Source: Symmetrospora coprosmae
Taxonomy: Eukaryota > Basidiomycota > Cystobasidiomycetes > Symmetrosporaceae
Direction of reading: 5' to 3'
NCBI GenBank assembly: GCA_008802785.1
Contig: VUYT01000001.1
Location: 186,001-250,000, forward strand
DNA: 64,000 bases
In this document: piece after piece, positions 42,901 to 53,849 of the stretch
How positions within the stretch are numbered: position 1 is the stretch's first letter
How the letters are laid out: every line of letters begins with the position of its first letter
The notes under the pieces: model-generated
Told to the model about the DNA's origin: nothing
Databases searched by the model: none
Seen by the model: the letters and a program-made list of their open reading frames with translations, nothing else
Translations under genes and position numbers: made by a program

Positions 42901-45900
42901 AGATAGCTCCTGCTGTATCTTGGAAGGCTAGTCTTACCTTCGAGAAGATTTCCGGATATTCCACCTGGACAAGCAGGAAGCGCTTGCCTGACCATGTCTC
43001 GATTTCGTGATCTGCCGAGCCATACAGTGATTGTACCACGCGTACCAGGCGTATCTCCGAGTATGCGAGGATGTCTGTAGTGTTGCAGCGCAAGTCTCCG
43101 ATGAAGGCTCGCTTCTTCGTCTGCAGTTCTCTATCAGCCTGCCTGTTGCTTGTCTGTAGCTCCATGCAGCGCACACTTACTGTCGTAAGCTCGAGAGAGC
43201 GCTCGCCGAAACGGAGCGCGCATGGCTGGTGAAGGCGATCGGGCCCCACCAGCACTGCTGTGGTCACGGCAACAACGTTGTCGGAGATAGTCCGGACAGT
43301 CTCGGGTGCCAGGACGGCTGCGGGAACTGGGAAATGATCTTCGAGTTCATGTACGTCGTGGATAAAGTGAATGCGCTTCTCGAGAGGTGAGGCTGCGGAA
43401 GTGTTCATTGTCAGGAGCGACGGTAAGGAGGGTGCTGCTGAGCAGGATCAGCGAGAACTTACACGCCGTAACAGCAGCAAGCTTCCGGCCGAAGTGCAAG
43501 AAGGCACAAGTCGGCGAGAAGATGTAGACTCTCCGCAGCCGTTCCATCGCATCTGTTGGGGCCAGTGCGAGGAGCAGCTCAATGACATCGGGTGGAGCCG
43601 CGTTCCTGTCCTCGAAGCTGGAGCAGTCTAGAAGCAGGTCAAAGTCGCCGGTGGTTCTGCTGACCTCGAGGAGTGTATATCGCAAGAGGCTGTCGAAGTC
43701 TGTGGTAGTCGTGGACAGTCGGTGCATGACGATACAGATAGCTGGGCTCCCATCCTACGATGAAGGAGGCACGCACACATCAGCTTCCATGGCCGATCGA
43801 CTTTGGCAAGACGGTCGCACCCTCGCTGCGAGACCCGATCTGACGACGCCTTTCCAGGGACTGGAATCTTTCGAATCTCGAACGTCTATGCGTAGCATGT
43901 CTGTGAGCTCACGTGGGCGGGGGGTAGGTTTTCTATCGTCAAAGTTCTCGCCCTTCTGCCGGATGTCCCAGAGGACGTCGGTGAGAGCAGACCAGCTCGT
44001 GTGAGGCAGATCGATGCTTGCTCGATCTGATACGCTGCCATTCTGCGAATGCCTTCGCACATCTGGCGGGACCCGCGTCAGGACTGAAGCGCAAAGGGAT
44101 ATTCCGAGGTGTTAGCGGATTGGCATGCGTCCGCAGCTCGATCGGCAAGGGAAAACGCACGAATGCTCCCGATCCTCTCTGTGTTGGCCCAAGCGAAGGT
44201 GTATAGCAAGCGCTTATCGAAAGTCGATACATCATCGGCATTGTGACGGGAGCCTCCCCTCGGACCTTGTAGCGGGGCCGATATCTGGCCGAGGAACGTG
44301 GTCATATCGAGGATGTGCTGAGCGCGGAACTGACATCAGCCGGGAATCGCCGTCATCCGTCCGAAACAACTACGCACATTGGTGACGAAGCTATTCAAAG
44401 TCTTCATGCCGGGCTCCTTGAAGCGGATGTTATTGCTAAGAGCTTGCAGGAGCTGCGTGGGAGTCCCGCGGAGCGACGACCCTTCAGCATCTGTGCGGAA
44501 TGCGGAGCATCCATGATGATCATCCCTCACCTTGCTGATAAGCACTAGCGCGCGACGAGTCTCTTTGGCATCCTCAGGCACGTCCAGGTCAACGATCTCA
44601 GGCGAGATGATGGCTGGATTGATGTAACGCAGAAAGACCCAGCCGCCAATAGCGGTGTAGACCGAGTCTGGGTAGTTCTCTTTGACAACCATGTGCATAT
44701 GGCTGCAGAGCTCGCGCATCTCCGTGGGAATGTAGTACCAGGTGTCGCAGATGAGGCCAAGGAAAGCCTCGGCGAGAGCCTACGGGAAGAGGCACGATCA
44801 GCAACAATCGCGATACAATGGGCGAGATTGCCGCATCCCTGACTGACCTCAAGCTTGACCAAGCTATCGTCATCTGCGCTCGCGTCGCTGTACATGTCCA
44901 AGTCCGCCAATCCCAGCGGTTGAGCCGATAGCGTAGACAGCAAACTATTGACGAGAAAGCGCGTATAGCCGTAGCCTCGACTCCGAGCGAAGGCCGTAAG
45001 CAGTCGTGTGGCCGACGAATTACCGCGGAACAGAGTCGCCTCATGCTCCGTTTCAGTCACTTCCTTCTCGATGATGGCTTTCAGCAGGTCAACAGCCAGG
45101 CCTCGGGAGTCGAGTAGCTGCATGAGCAGATCGAGAACGCCTTCCTGGGCGCTGTGTGGGCATAGCTCAGCAATGGCTAGAGCGAGATGCAGGTCGGGTG
45201 CACAGATAGCCTGTGAAGGAATCAGTGAGCGGGGCTGGCGTTGGCGAATAGACGTACCGATAAGTCACTCACTTCAATCAGATCGGAGTAGATGTCTGAC
45301 AGGAGGGCATTTGCATCAGGTACTGTGATGTGAAAGCTTGGTTGCCATCGAACGAATGCGTACCTTCTGCTGCATGGGTGGGTGTGGTATACATGCCCTC
45401 TGGCCAGCCTTCCAGCACCCGGACTAGTATTGCAGTACTATCGGGACTGCTGCCAGACTTCGCTCGACGCGCAATATGGGGAGAGCTTGCCGGAAGGTTG
45501 GCAAGAATGGCGTTGGCTATTGCTTCGCGTGCTGCTGTGCGTGCTTGAGCTTGAAGCTGGGCGACGGATGTCGCCGCAGCGGTACTCAGGCGGGAGTCAA
45601 CGCTTCGGAGTCGGTCGTGCGGGGCCCACTCAGTTGCGGGCTGATGACAGTGCGGCAGATGCGATATCAGCGTTCCTCCCAGATCGTCAGCTTCCGCCAC
45701 CGCTGGCTTCTTACCTGACTCTGAACCTGGTCGGAGGTATAGGGAAGGAGCCTGTCGATGCCCGCATGCAGGATGCGGACATCTGTGACGGGATCGCCCT
45801 TGACCGGCTTGTCCGAGAAACGCCGGACAATCAGCCCCTTCAGGCATGACGACAGAGCCTGCAGACAGGACGCCTCGAGCTCGTAGCGGCTCTTTCCTTG

Positions 45901-48900
45901 CTCGAGTTGGTTGGTATCGGCGAGATATGCGAGGAGATAGTCGACTATGAGATTTCGGAATGCAGGGTCCACGAGGCCCTGCTGCCCGAGCTGACTATCC
46001 AGCAGGCTCTGTACGGTTCTGCTGATCTTGTTGCGCAATCGCGTGCTCGCGGCTCCCTGCCCCAGCTTGTGGGCATAGTAGGCGGCGGCTAGAATGACAT
46101 GTTCCAATTGCCTCACGGTGTTGACGTCAAGCTGATGTTCGGCGGGCAGTCTCGGCAGCAAGGAAACAATGACGGCAAGGGTCTGGTCGAAATAGAGCGT
46201 GACTTCTTCGGAGGCAGCTTCGAAGCGGCCTTGTTCGGCAAACTTCTCGGCTGGCAGATGCAAACGCGCAGCGAGATCCGCAGCGTGAGCCGGATCGAGG
46301 TAGGTCCCGATGATCTCACGACCTGCGTCCCTCATGCGAGCATGTTCGGCCCATAGCAGATCCACCATGACAGGTAGAAAGCGCTCGCCAGAGACTTCCC
46401 TGGCCGGCGTGCCATAGAAGCGAGATGGTAGCTGATCGTGCGGGAATAGGTCTGCCAGGTTGATGGGCGCATCGGCCTGTGCCGATGCTTTCTGACGGTA
46501 GAGTCCTAGAGTGGTCACGAGGAAGCCAGACAGCTGGATCCATTGGCCCATGTCGTCTTCGGTCGGTGGCGCGGCCTTCATGAAAGAAGTGTCGAGGAGC
46601 GATGCGCCTTTGAATAGCGATGCTGCATCCTCTCCCTCTTGTTGCCGCGGCTCGAAGCCTGCCACCCCGAAGCGTGCAGCGAATGCCGACCACTGCCGGA
46701 ATGCCTCCTCCCATGCCGCGGAAATTGCCGGCGTCCTCTCTGTCAGGCTCGTAAAAACCTTGTGCATCCTCCTGGCCTGTGCGACCGTTCCTCCGATCAC
46801 CGAAGGGCCTTCGTCCCTGAGCGATCTTGCAGCGCTCGTAACGTTGCTGCGCGGGGAGCTACTAGCTGGCACCTGCACGAGATCATCGAGCTGGTGGAAC
46901 AGCTGTGCGCTGCAGTGCCGGACTCCATCATCATTAGAGCACAGGCTCAGGATACCGACGAGCTCGCTGCCAGCAATGATTTGGGGTAAAGCGCAGGTAC
47001 CATAATCATCGGCAGAGCGTAGCAGGTGCGCAAGGGCCGATAGCCAGGAGCTGTGGGTCTCCAGCACAGCGCACTGTCCCGCAGTGTCGGCTGCGGAAAG
47101 CTGGAGGTACCATCGTATCAATGCCGCGTTCACTGCGGGAGCGCAGGCATTTGCGTATGCCGCAGTGCTGGTGGTACTCGCTTCAGAGTTGTAAATGTCT
47201 AGCAGCACACTCGCAGCATCCTGCCGAATTGCGGGGAGATTGCAATCGTCCAGCAGGCAGCATAGAAGTGATATGCTGTTACTTGGATCCTGCGGGTCAC
47301 TTCTGACCAACTCGGAAGCCGACCATCCGTTCGATGGCTGGTGCACTCCCTGCTCTACCTGGGTGAATAGCACGCTGTTGTCCTGGCTGAAGAGCTGGAG
47401 GAGAGCCTGTACAGTCTCGTTGCGCATAGACCCTTCGTCTTCCAGCATGTTGCGGGAGCGTGCATCGGGTGAGAGCGTGGGCCGGCCGTGGACGCCAGTG
47501 CCGAATGTCGACGTGACGGCGCGTTGCAGCAGCTCGCGCACCAGAGGGCCGACGACGATCGCTACATCCTCGCGGCCGGGATGCCACGGGACCTTCTCGT
47601 CAGAGGCCAGTATGGCGGAACAAGCGTGGATCGCTGCTGATCTGAACTGATATGGTACGGCTTTACTGCTAGAGAGAAGTCGCGGGAGTAGGTCTGCTCG
47701 CAGGTGGGCAAAATGAAGCTTGCCCAGAGCGGCTAGGCCCTCCGCGATGAGATCGCTGTCGATTTCTCCGCTGGACGAGAGGATCGGTCGAGCAGGATCA
47801 AGGAGACTAGTCCGCAGCTCCATCTCCATCTCGGACGCCAGGAGGCGCAGACCCGCGAGCTCTCGGGATGAGCTTGTCCACTCGCTCCTCGCATAGGTGG
47901 GCGAGACGTAGCTGGCTGCGTAGCAGAGGTCCGAATAGCATGACAGGGCCAGATTGAGGTCTCTGCTACCGGCAGAGCTGCCTCCCCGCACTGCCCTCCG
48001 CAGAAGGTCTAGGTACTGTCCTTTCCGGGCCACTTGTACGCCACGTGCCTCCACCGCGGACCCAGACCCGCCAGTGAGGCCCACAACCGCAACTGGGCAA
48101 TACGGCAGCAGAGTGGCCAACAGCGGCCAGGTGTGATTCTTGCGCTTGGAGGAGTCGGCAATGGCGAAGACAGTATCGAAGAGAGCCTCTGGTATGCCAG
48201 TAAAGGCCGCCCGCCGCTGCTCGCCGTAGAGCAGCGGCAGAGTGCCCGGGGTGCCGGCCGTGAACTGCCAGATTGCGTTGCGAACGGCAGTGCAGACTGC
48301 TGCTTGTGCTGAGCGTCTCATCTGGACCAAGCTAGAGTTAAGCTCTGCGAGTAGGGCTGCAAAGCGGTGCTCGTCCAGCGAGCAGAACTCAAACAAGCGG
48401 ACCTCGTGCAGCTCGGGAAGCTCCTCCTTCGGGTTGCAATAGTAGGCAAGCCGGTTGCGTAGGCGGGAAAGGACAATGTCCCAGCGCGAGGCCGATATGT
48501 AAGCCGTGATGCGGGCTGCGCTCTGCAGCAGGCTATGGAAGACGCCATCGATCGTAAGGCGGTCATGCTCGACGCCAACGGACCGCTTGCCACTTGCAGT
48601 TGCGCTGACGGACGTGACGTGAGATGCAGGAGATGTCGGACGCGCAAAATTGGCACTCCGACTTGTGCTGTGACGCGTGCGAGGCGTCGCTGCAGTTGAG
48701 CCGCCGAGCGATGTTTGCGAGGCGTTAAATACGGGCGACATAGTGCCGGAGAGAAGGGGACTGGCTGTTTGTCCTGCTTTCGTGTCGCGGCCCCTACCGT
48801 GCAGCGCGTCCTGCCGCAGGAGGAAAGTGACGGTTCCAAGGAGCTGTTTGGCAGTTCGGTCCTCTAGCGGCGGCGGGTCGGCCATCCCCACTCTCGAGCC

Positions 48901-50009
48901 TTTATCAGCGCCCTCGCTGACCTCCCACTGCGAGGCAAGGCAGCTGGCGATGAGCTCGACGAGGAGCATCTGTGAGCGGAGATTGTCCAGCGAGGAACCA
49001 CCGTCCAGTCCATCTCCTCCATTGGGTGCCGGAGCGTACGGGCTGGCACTCAGCGAAGCGTGTGAGAGGGAGGAGCCGGGTACCGGTACCGAGCTGGGGA
49101 GCTTGATGATGAGTTCCAGCTCGGCCTGTAGGATCTGGAGGATGTAAGCCAAGCGGTGTCGGGATAGATCGAGGAGCGCCTGGACGGCATTGGCGAGACC
49201 GTGCTCTTGCGTTGACAGGCTTGCGAGGCGCCTGTCTCCGGATCGATGGGCCAGCTGGCATGAGACGCGGAAAAGAGGCAGGCCGGCGCTGTGAGCAGCG
49301 TCTTGGCAGAGCTGATAAGAATGCGCGGCCAATAGCAGGCTCACCCTGCTGACTATCCTATGGACGAGCCCGTCAATCAGGCTCTCCTGGTGGGACTGCT
49401 GCGATGTCGAAGCCTGCGCGCGGCAAAGTCGAGAGGAGGAAATCAGTCCTCCGTGTCTCCGAGCCATTCGAGAAGACGGGCGGGCAGACCAGCTAGCTGC
49501 ATGTCTGCAAGTCGCGCGCGGTCGCGTCAAGCTGCAACCTGTCTACCCCTATCCTCTCCACGCACCTGCGGAGCCGTCGGTGGCCGTTGGCGAGAAGCGC
49601 CTTCGCTTGAGCGAGCAGGTCCCGCATCGTCAGACACGCTGCGGGCATAGTCGGATCTATCACTGCTCGTGCGTGGTAGTCCCGGCTGCTGGTGATGCTG
49701 GTGCTGCCTCTGCGGAGTCCGATGCAGCGGCAATGCCGGACTCGACCCGCTGCTGCTGCTGAACTGCCTCGGGCTGTTGTAGCTCAGAGGAGGCGTAGCA
49801 TTGCTGCTGTACTGCTGATATGGGAGCTGCTGCTGCTGCTGCTGCTGCTGTGTAATTGGCAGAGGCTGGGATATCCTGTCCTTGTGATCCCGCTCGCGCT
49901 CCCGCTCTCGCTCCTTGTCGCGCCTGAGTCCGGTGCGTTCAAGCAGGCCGCGCGATGTGATTGGCACTGCAGACGGGGCAGAGAGAGAGGGAGAGAGGAT
50001 CCTGTTCAT
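39984..50009 (-). CDS. Neurofibromin/Ira-type Ras GTPase-activating protein
   Basis: A 10-kb gene whose product (roughly 2900 residues) turns off Ras by stimulating GTP hydrolysis. The N-terminal exon (49547-50009 region) is disordered, with a Gln run and His/Gln-rich part. After the first intron comes ESLIDGLVHRIVSRVSLLLA, then a very long helical-repeat region in one 3.8-kb exon. The RasGAP domain lies near 45120-44330: LFRGNSSATRLL with the arginine finger, and FLRYINPAIISPEI, the family signature. It is followed by a Sec14/CRAL-TRIO-like block (43730-42890; FDLLLDCSSF, ALAPTDAMERLRRVYIFSPT) and PH-like region as in neurofibromin, and then C-terminal HEAT-like repeats to LLGALLQHQN. Many short introns break the 3' half. 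Fungal orthologues are Ira1/Ira2, which couple nutrients to cAMP signalling. Confidence 0.88.
49836..49850. repeat. CAG/CTG repeat encoding a Gln run in the RasGAP
   Basis: ctgctgctgctgctgctgctg on the plus strand encodes Gln residues (QQQQQQQQ in PITQQ...LPYQQ) in the disordered N-terminus. Confidence 0.75.
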
Positions 50010-50204
50010 CTTTGCATCCCCCTGATGTTGCGCTTCTCTGACTCACTGCTTGCATGCTTGCTGGATGGTGCGAGATCAACCGCATCGAGTGGGGATGTGC
50101 CTGAGCCTCTGCAGCCAGCGCGGACCTTTCCTCTCTTCCGACTCGTCCAGGATCCAGCCCAAGTACAGAGCTCTCAGCACGCCTGCTGTCGAGCCGATGC
50201 ACCC

Positions 50205-51245
50205 ATGAGCGACGCCAACGCCGAAGAGCCATCCAGACCGGCTGCCTGTGACCTCCCAGACGGCGCCCGCTTCGAAACGCATGCATACCCAGAACGCCCG
50301 CTGCACGTCCTCCTCGCAACGTCAGGGAGCGTAGCCAGTGTAAAGGCGCCCTTGATAGCGAGTGCGCTTCTGGATGTGCGTGGCCCGCGATATACTTGAC
50401 CCTCCATTCGCTCGTGTGTGCTGACGCTGTGCGGGACGGGACTGGCGAGCCAGCACGCGAACGTGGAGATGCAGCTCGTGTCTACGGACGCGTCCACACA
50501 CTTCTACGCGGCCAGCGAAATAGAAGAAGCTGCCAGAGCCAAAGGCAAGAGCGTCAAGGTCTGGACAGACGCAGATGAGTGGAGCGTGCGCGACATCACG
50601 GGCTGCTCGAATGCGCCTTCGATTCTACACACTGCTGACAAAGACACCGACATCCCTGGTGCATCGAGACAGAGCTGGAAGCGCGCCGGCGACCCTATCC
50701 TGCACATCGAGGTGAGTTTGTATGCCCCGCTTCGAGTGCCCTACCCACGCTACGGCTAAGCTCCATCATCTGATCTGCCCGACAGCTCCGCAGATGGGCA
50801 GACGTCATCCTCATCGCTCCCCTGTCCGCCAACACGCTCTCTAAGCTATCCCACGGCGCATGCGACAACCTCCTGACGTCCCTCATGCGCGCCATCGACC
50901 CAGCGCGGACCCGAGTCTACGTCTTCCCCGCCATGAACACCTTTATGTGGGCACACCCATTCACGCAGCCGCAGCTCGACACGCTCAGAAAGATAGGATA
51001 CACGGTCGTCGGGCCGGTCGGGAAGAAGTTGGCGTGCGGCGATATCGGCGAGTCTGGTTAGATAGGCTTCCTTCGCGAGTGCGTCTCCGCTGATTCCTTC
51101 CTTGTGGCGCGCGACACTGCCAGGAATGGGAGCAATGACAGAATGGACAGACATTGTCGCCCTAGTCGTCGAGCAGTACGGCTTGAAGGGAGGAGTGGAA
51201 AACAATGGGCATAGACCCGAGCAAGTTGCTGAGATAGTGCCATGA
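50205..51245 (+). CDS. Phosphopantothenoylcysteine decarboxylase
   Basis: This flavoenzyme decarboxylates 4'-phosphopantothenoyl-cysteine to phosphopantetheine, the third step of coenzyme A synthesis. Five exons (50205-50375, 50454-50585, 50673-50711, 50786-51056, 51124-51245) give 244 residues. Visible: LHVLLATSGSVASVKAPLI (the flavin-binding start), HANVEMQLVSTDASTHFY, WTDADEWS, GDPILHIELRRWADVILIAP, LSANTLSKLSHGACDNLLT, PAMNTFMW with the catalytic-type PAMN motif, and KKLACGDIGESGMGAM with the substrate-clamp Cys. The size fits a monofunctional PPCDC rather than an extended Hal3/Vhs3 protein. In yeasts the activity is split among Hal3-type proteins, so the single compact form is worth noting. 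It is convergent with uS13m. Confidence 0.93.
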
Positions 51246-51462
51246 GCTTGCCGCAGCCTCTTGCGACACCGAGGATAGCCTGGAGCCCGACCCATGTAGC
51301 ATTCCTCCCTCTGTAGCGATACAAGATTGTCCGACTAGACGCGTACTCAGACCGTCAATGCGCGAAACCTCCACTTAAGACTGTGCATCAAGCTCGATGG
51401 CTGTGCGTATTCTATCGCAGCTTGGCTGTTTTCACCCCGTTGAAGCACGTCAGCAGCCGACC

Positions 51463-52177
51463 CTAGCTGGGCCTGCACAGGACCGCAAGAACTGCGCACC
51501 TCTGTCTGCTCATCGGCATCCGCCCAGACGCCAGCGTCGAGAACATCTTGCGATCCACTCTGCTCTTGTTGAGCTTCTTTGCCATCATTGCGTTTGTCTT
51601 TGTCCGCTGTCCGCGCACGGGCAAGCCCATTGCGTGCCGCCGGCCCCGGTAGCTGCCGACCGTGCGGTGGTGCGCAACGTCGGCGCGGACGGAGCGGCGC
51701 AGGTCGGACTCGGTGACGAGGTTGGCGAGGCGGTCGTGCTCGCGTGTTATCTGCGTCTGCGACTTGGGCGGTCCCGACAATGAGGGGGACGTGGACGAGG
51801 AGGCAGAGGCGGAGCTCGATGTGGAAGCAGACGACGCGGATGGCGCCTCGCCCATGAAGCTCGACGGGGAGGACAGCAGCGCCGAGAGCTGATTGAGCTG
51901 CGGCTCCGTCAACTCGGACACAGCCAGGCGGTCGTGGAAGGCCAGTCGCGCGCAGATGAGCTTTGCCGTGCTGTGCCCGACGCCGTGGAAGGACGTCAAG
52001 GCGATCTGCCCAAAGAGCGTGCACTGATCAGCGATGGCTCTGCTCATTGCTTCACTCCCCCTCGCTCGCTGGCTCTGCTGCATTCATCCCATCCGCCCCA
52101 TGCCATCCCAACTTCCCGGGGGCATCACGTACCTTTACGAGCTTCCTGTCTGGCAGGTTGACACCGAGGACGTACAT
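51463..52177 (-). CDS. SWS2: Mitochondrial small-subunit ribosomal protein uS13m
   Basis: Two exons (52133-52177, 51463-52005) give 195 residues. The protein starts [20 protein letters not shown], then [16 protein letters not shown] with the helix-turn of S13, and ends with [39 protein letters not shown], the S13 tail that contacts the decoding-site head. Between them lies an added Ser/Ala-rich stretch of about 40 residues (from [12 protein letters not shown] to GPPKSQTQ) that is absent from bacterial S13. S13 family members are normally 110-150 residues. The mitochondrial location is inferred from divergence and from the lack of the longer cytosolic S18 pattern. Confidence 0.88.
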
Positions 52178-52386
52178 GCTGACAGGGTGCAGTCGAGTGG
52201 CTGCAAGTGAATGCAGGCAGTGGAGAGAGTGCGTTCGGATATGTCGATGAATGCTGTTGGAGGGACGGAGGGAAACGAGGAGGTGTGGTCCTTCTGTCGG
52301 GGGACCTGCTCTCTTGCTCTCTCGCTCTCACCAGCTTCAGCATATCAACAGGGAGAACAGCTCAGACGTGGTCCCTTATTGGCACC

Positions 52387-53699
52387 ATGGCAGACTCGGC
52401 ACAGGAGCGGAAGCGCCAAGGGCAGCTCGAGAAGAAGCGGCAGGAGATGCTGGCGGGTTACGCCGAGCAGCGGGCAGCGCTGTCTGCAGAGGCGAGCAGG
52501 GACCACACGAGCGCCGAGCGCTTTGTCAAGCGCACAGAAGGGGTCGAGGAGCGCATGAAGCGGTCCACCGTCGGACTCGTGCACGCCCAGGACTTCAAGC
52601 GGATCCGAGAGGAGCTCGAGGAGGAGAACCGCCGGAAGGCCGCACAGACGGATGACATCCAGCAGGACGACAAGAAGCGCAAAAAGAAGAAGGACAAGAA
52701 GAGCAAGATGCTCAGCTTTGGCGGTGATGATGAGGACGAGGAAGCCACTGCAGCTGCGGAAGAGGAGGGTGCGTGCGGGTCATCTTGGCGCCACAGTGCT
52801 TGCTTCGCCACAAGCTGACTTGCGTCTATGCGCCTTCTCTCTTCTCTCCCTCTCCTTCTCCGCATACCTTCCCCTCCCCTCCTCAGCCCGCGCTGCGAAA
52901 CGAGCAAAGTTCGGCAAGAATCCCAGCGTGGATACCTCGTTCCTGCCGGACAGAGAACGGGAAGAGCAGGAGCGCAAGATCCGTGAAGAGCTGCGAAAGC
53001 AGTTCCTCAAGGAACAAGAAGAGACAAAGAAGGAGGACATTGAGATTGTTTGCTCGTACTGGGACGGGTCAGGGCACAGAACGCAGGTCACCGTAAGTCT
53101 GCCGGCCGCCGCGCTCACAGCGTTGCTGGAGCTGACCTTCTGACCCGCTTCGTACCCCCCAGTGCAAGAAAGGAGACACGGTCGCCGGCTTCTTGGAGAA
53201 AGCACGGCAGAACTTCAACGAGCTGAAAGCGACAAGCGTCGACAACCTCATGTACATCGTGAGTGCGAGTTGGCCCGTTGTTGTGGCTGCGGATGTCCTG
53301 ACTAACGGGCTTTGCGCTCTCCCCATCTCCGCAGAAAGAAGATCTCATCATCCCGCATGTGCGCAACGCCTTATTTATTCAGCTAGCTATTCAGCTAGCT
53401 ATGAGGGCTCCTTGCTGACCCCTGGCTGTGCACAGCACTACACCTTCTACGAGTTCATCGTTTCAAAAGCCAGAGGAAAGTCAGGTCCACTGTTCAGCTT
53501 CGATGTGCACGACGATGTGCGAATGGTCTCGGACGCGACTGTCGAAAAGGACGAGTCGCACGCGGGCAAGATTGTCGAGCGAGGCTGGTACAACCGCAAC
53601 AAGCACGTCTTCCCCTCCAATCGCTGGGAGACATACGATCCAGAGAAGGACTATGGCTCGTACTCGATCAAGGACAGCCGGAAGCAAGACAAGAAGTGA
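52387..53699 (+). CDS. XAP5/FAM50-family nuclear protein
   Basis: XAP5 proteins are conserved, nuclear, and linked to splicing and chromatin. Five exons (52387-52768, 52887-53092, 53163-53258, 53335-53358, 53436-53699) give 323 residues, close to the family's 330 or so. The N-terminal half is charged coiled coil ([40 protein letters not shown]) with a Lys-rich nuclear signal ([14 protein letters not shown]). The C-terminal XAP5 domain reads [100 protein letters not shown] and [19 protein letters not shown]. Exon 4 is only 24 bases (KEDLIIPH). Confidence 0.95.
53374..53402. repeat. Tandem 12-base duplication in XAP5 intron 4
   Basis: attcagctagct is repeated head to tail, between the 24-base exon and the last exon. 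Confidence 0.7.
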
Positions 53700-53849
53700 G
53701 ATAGGCAGCCGCTTCACAGTAGTATATCCTGTCGTTCAGTATGCGCAGTCGCATTGTTTCGTTCTAGCATCGCATCGCATCTTGTCCGTTGTATCAGTCT
53801 ATTTCAACCCTGCAAGGCTCCCGCAGCATCAGCAGGCCAAGCTCTTTCT

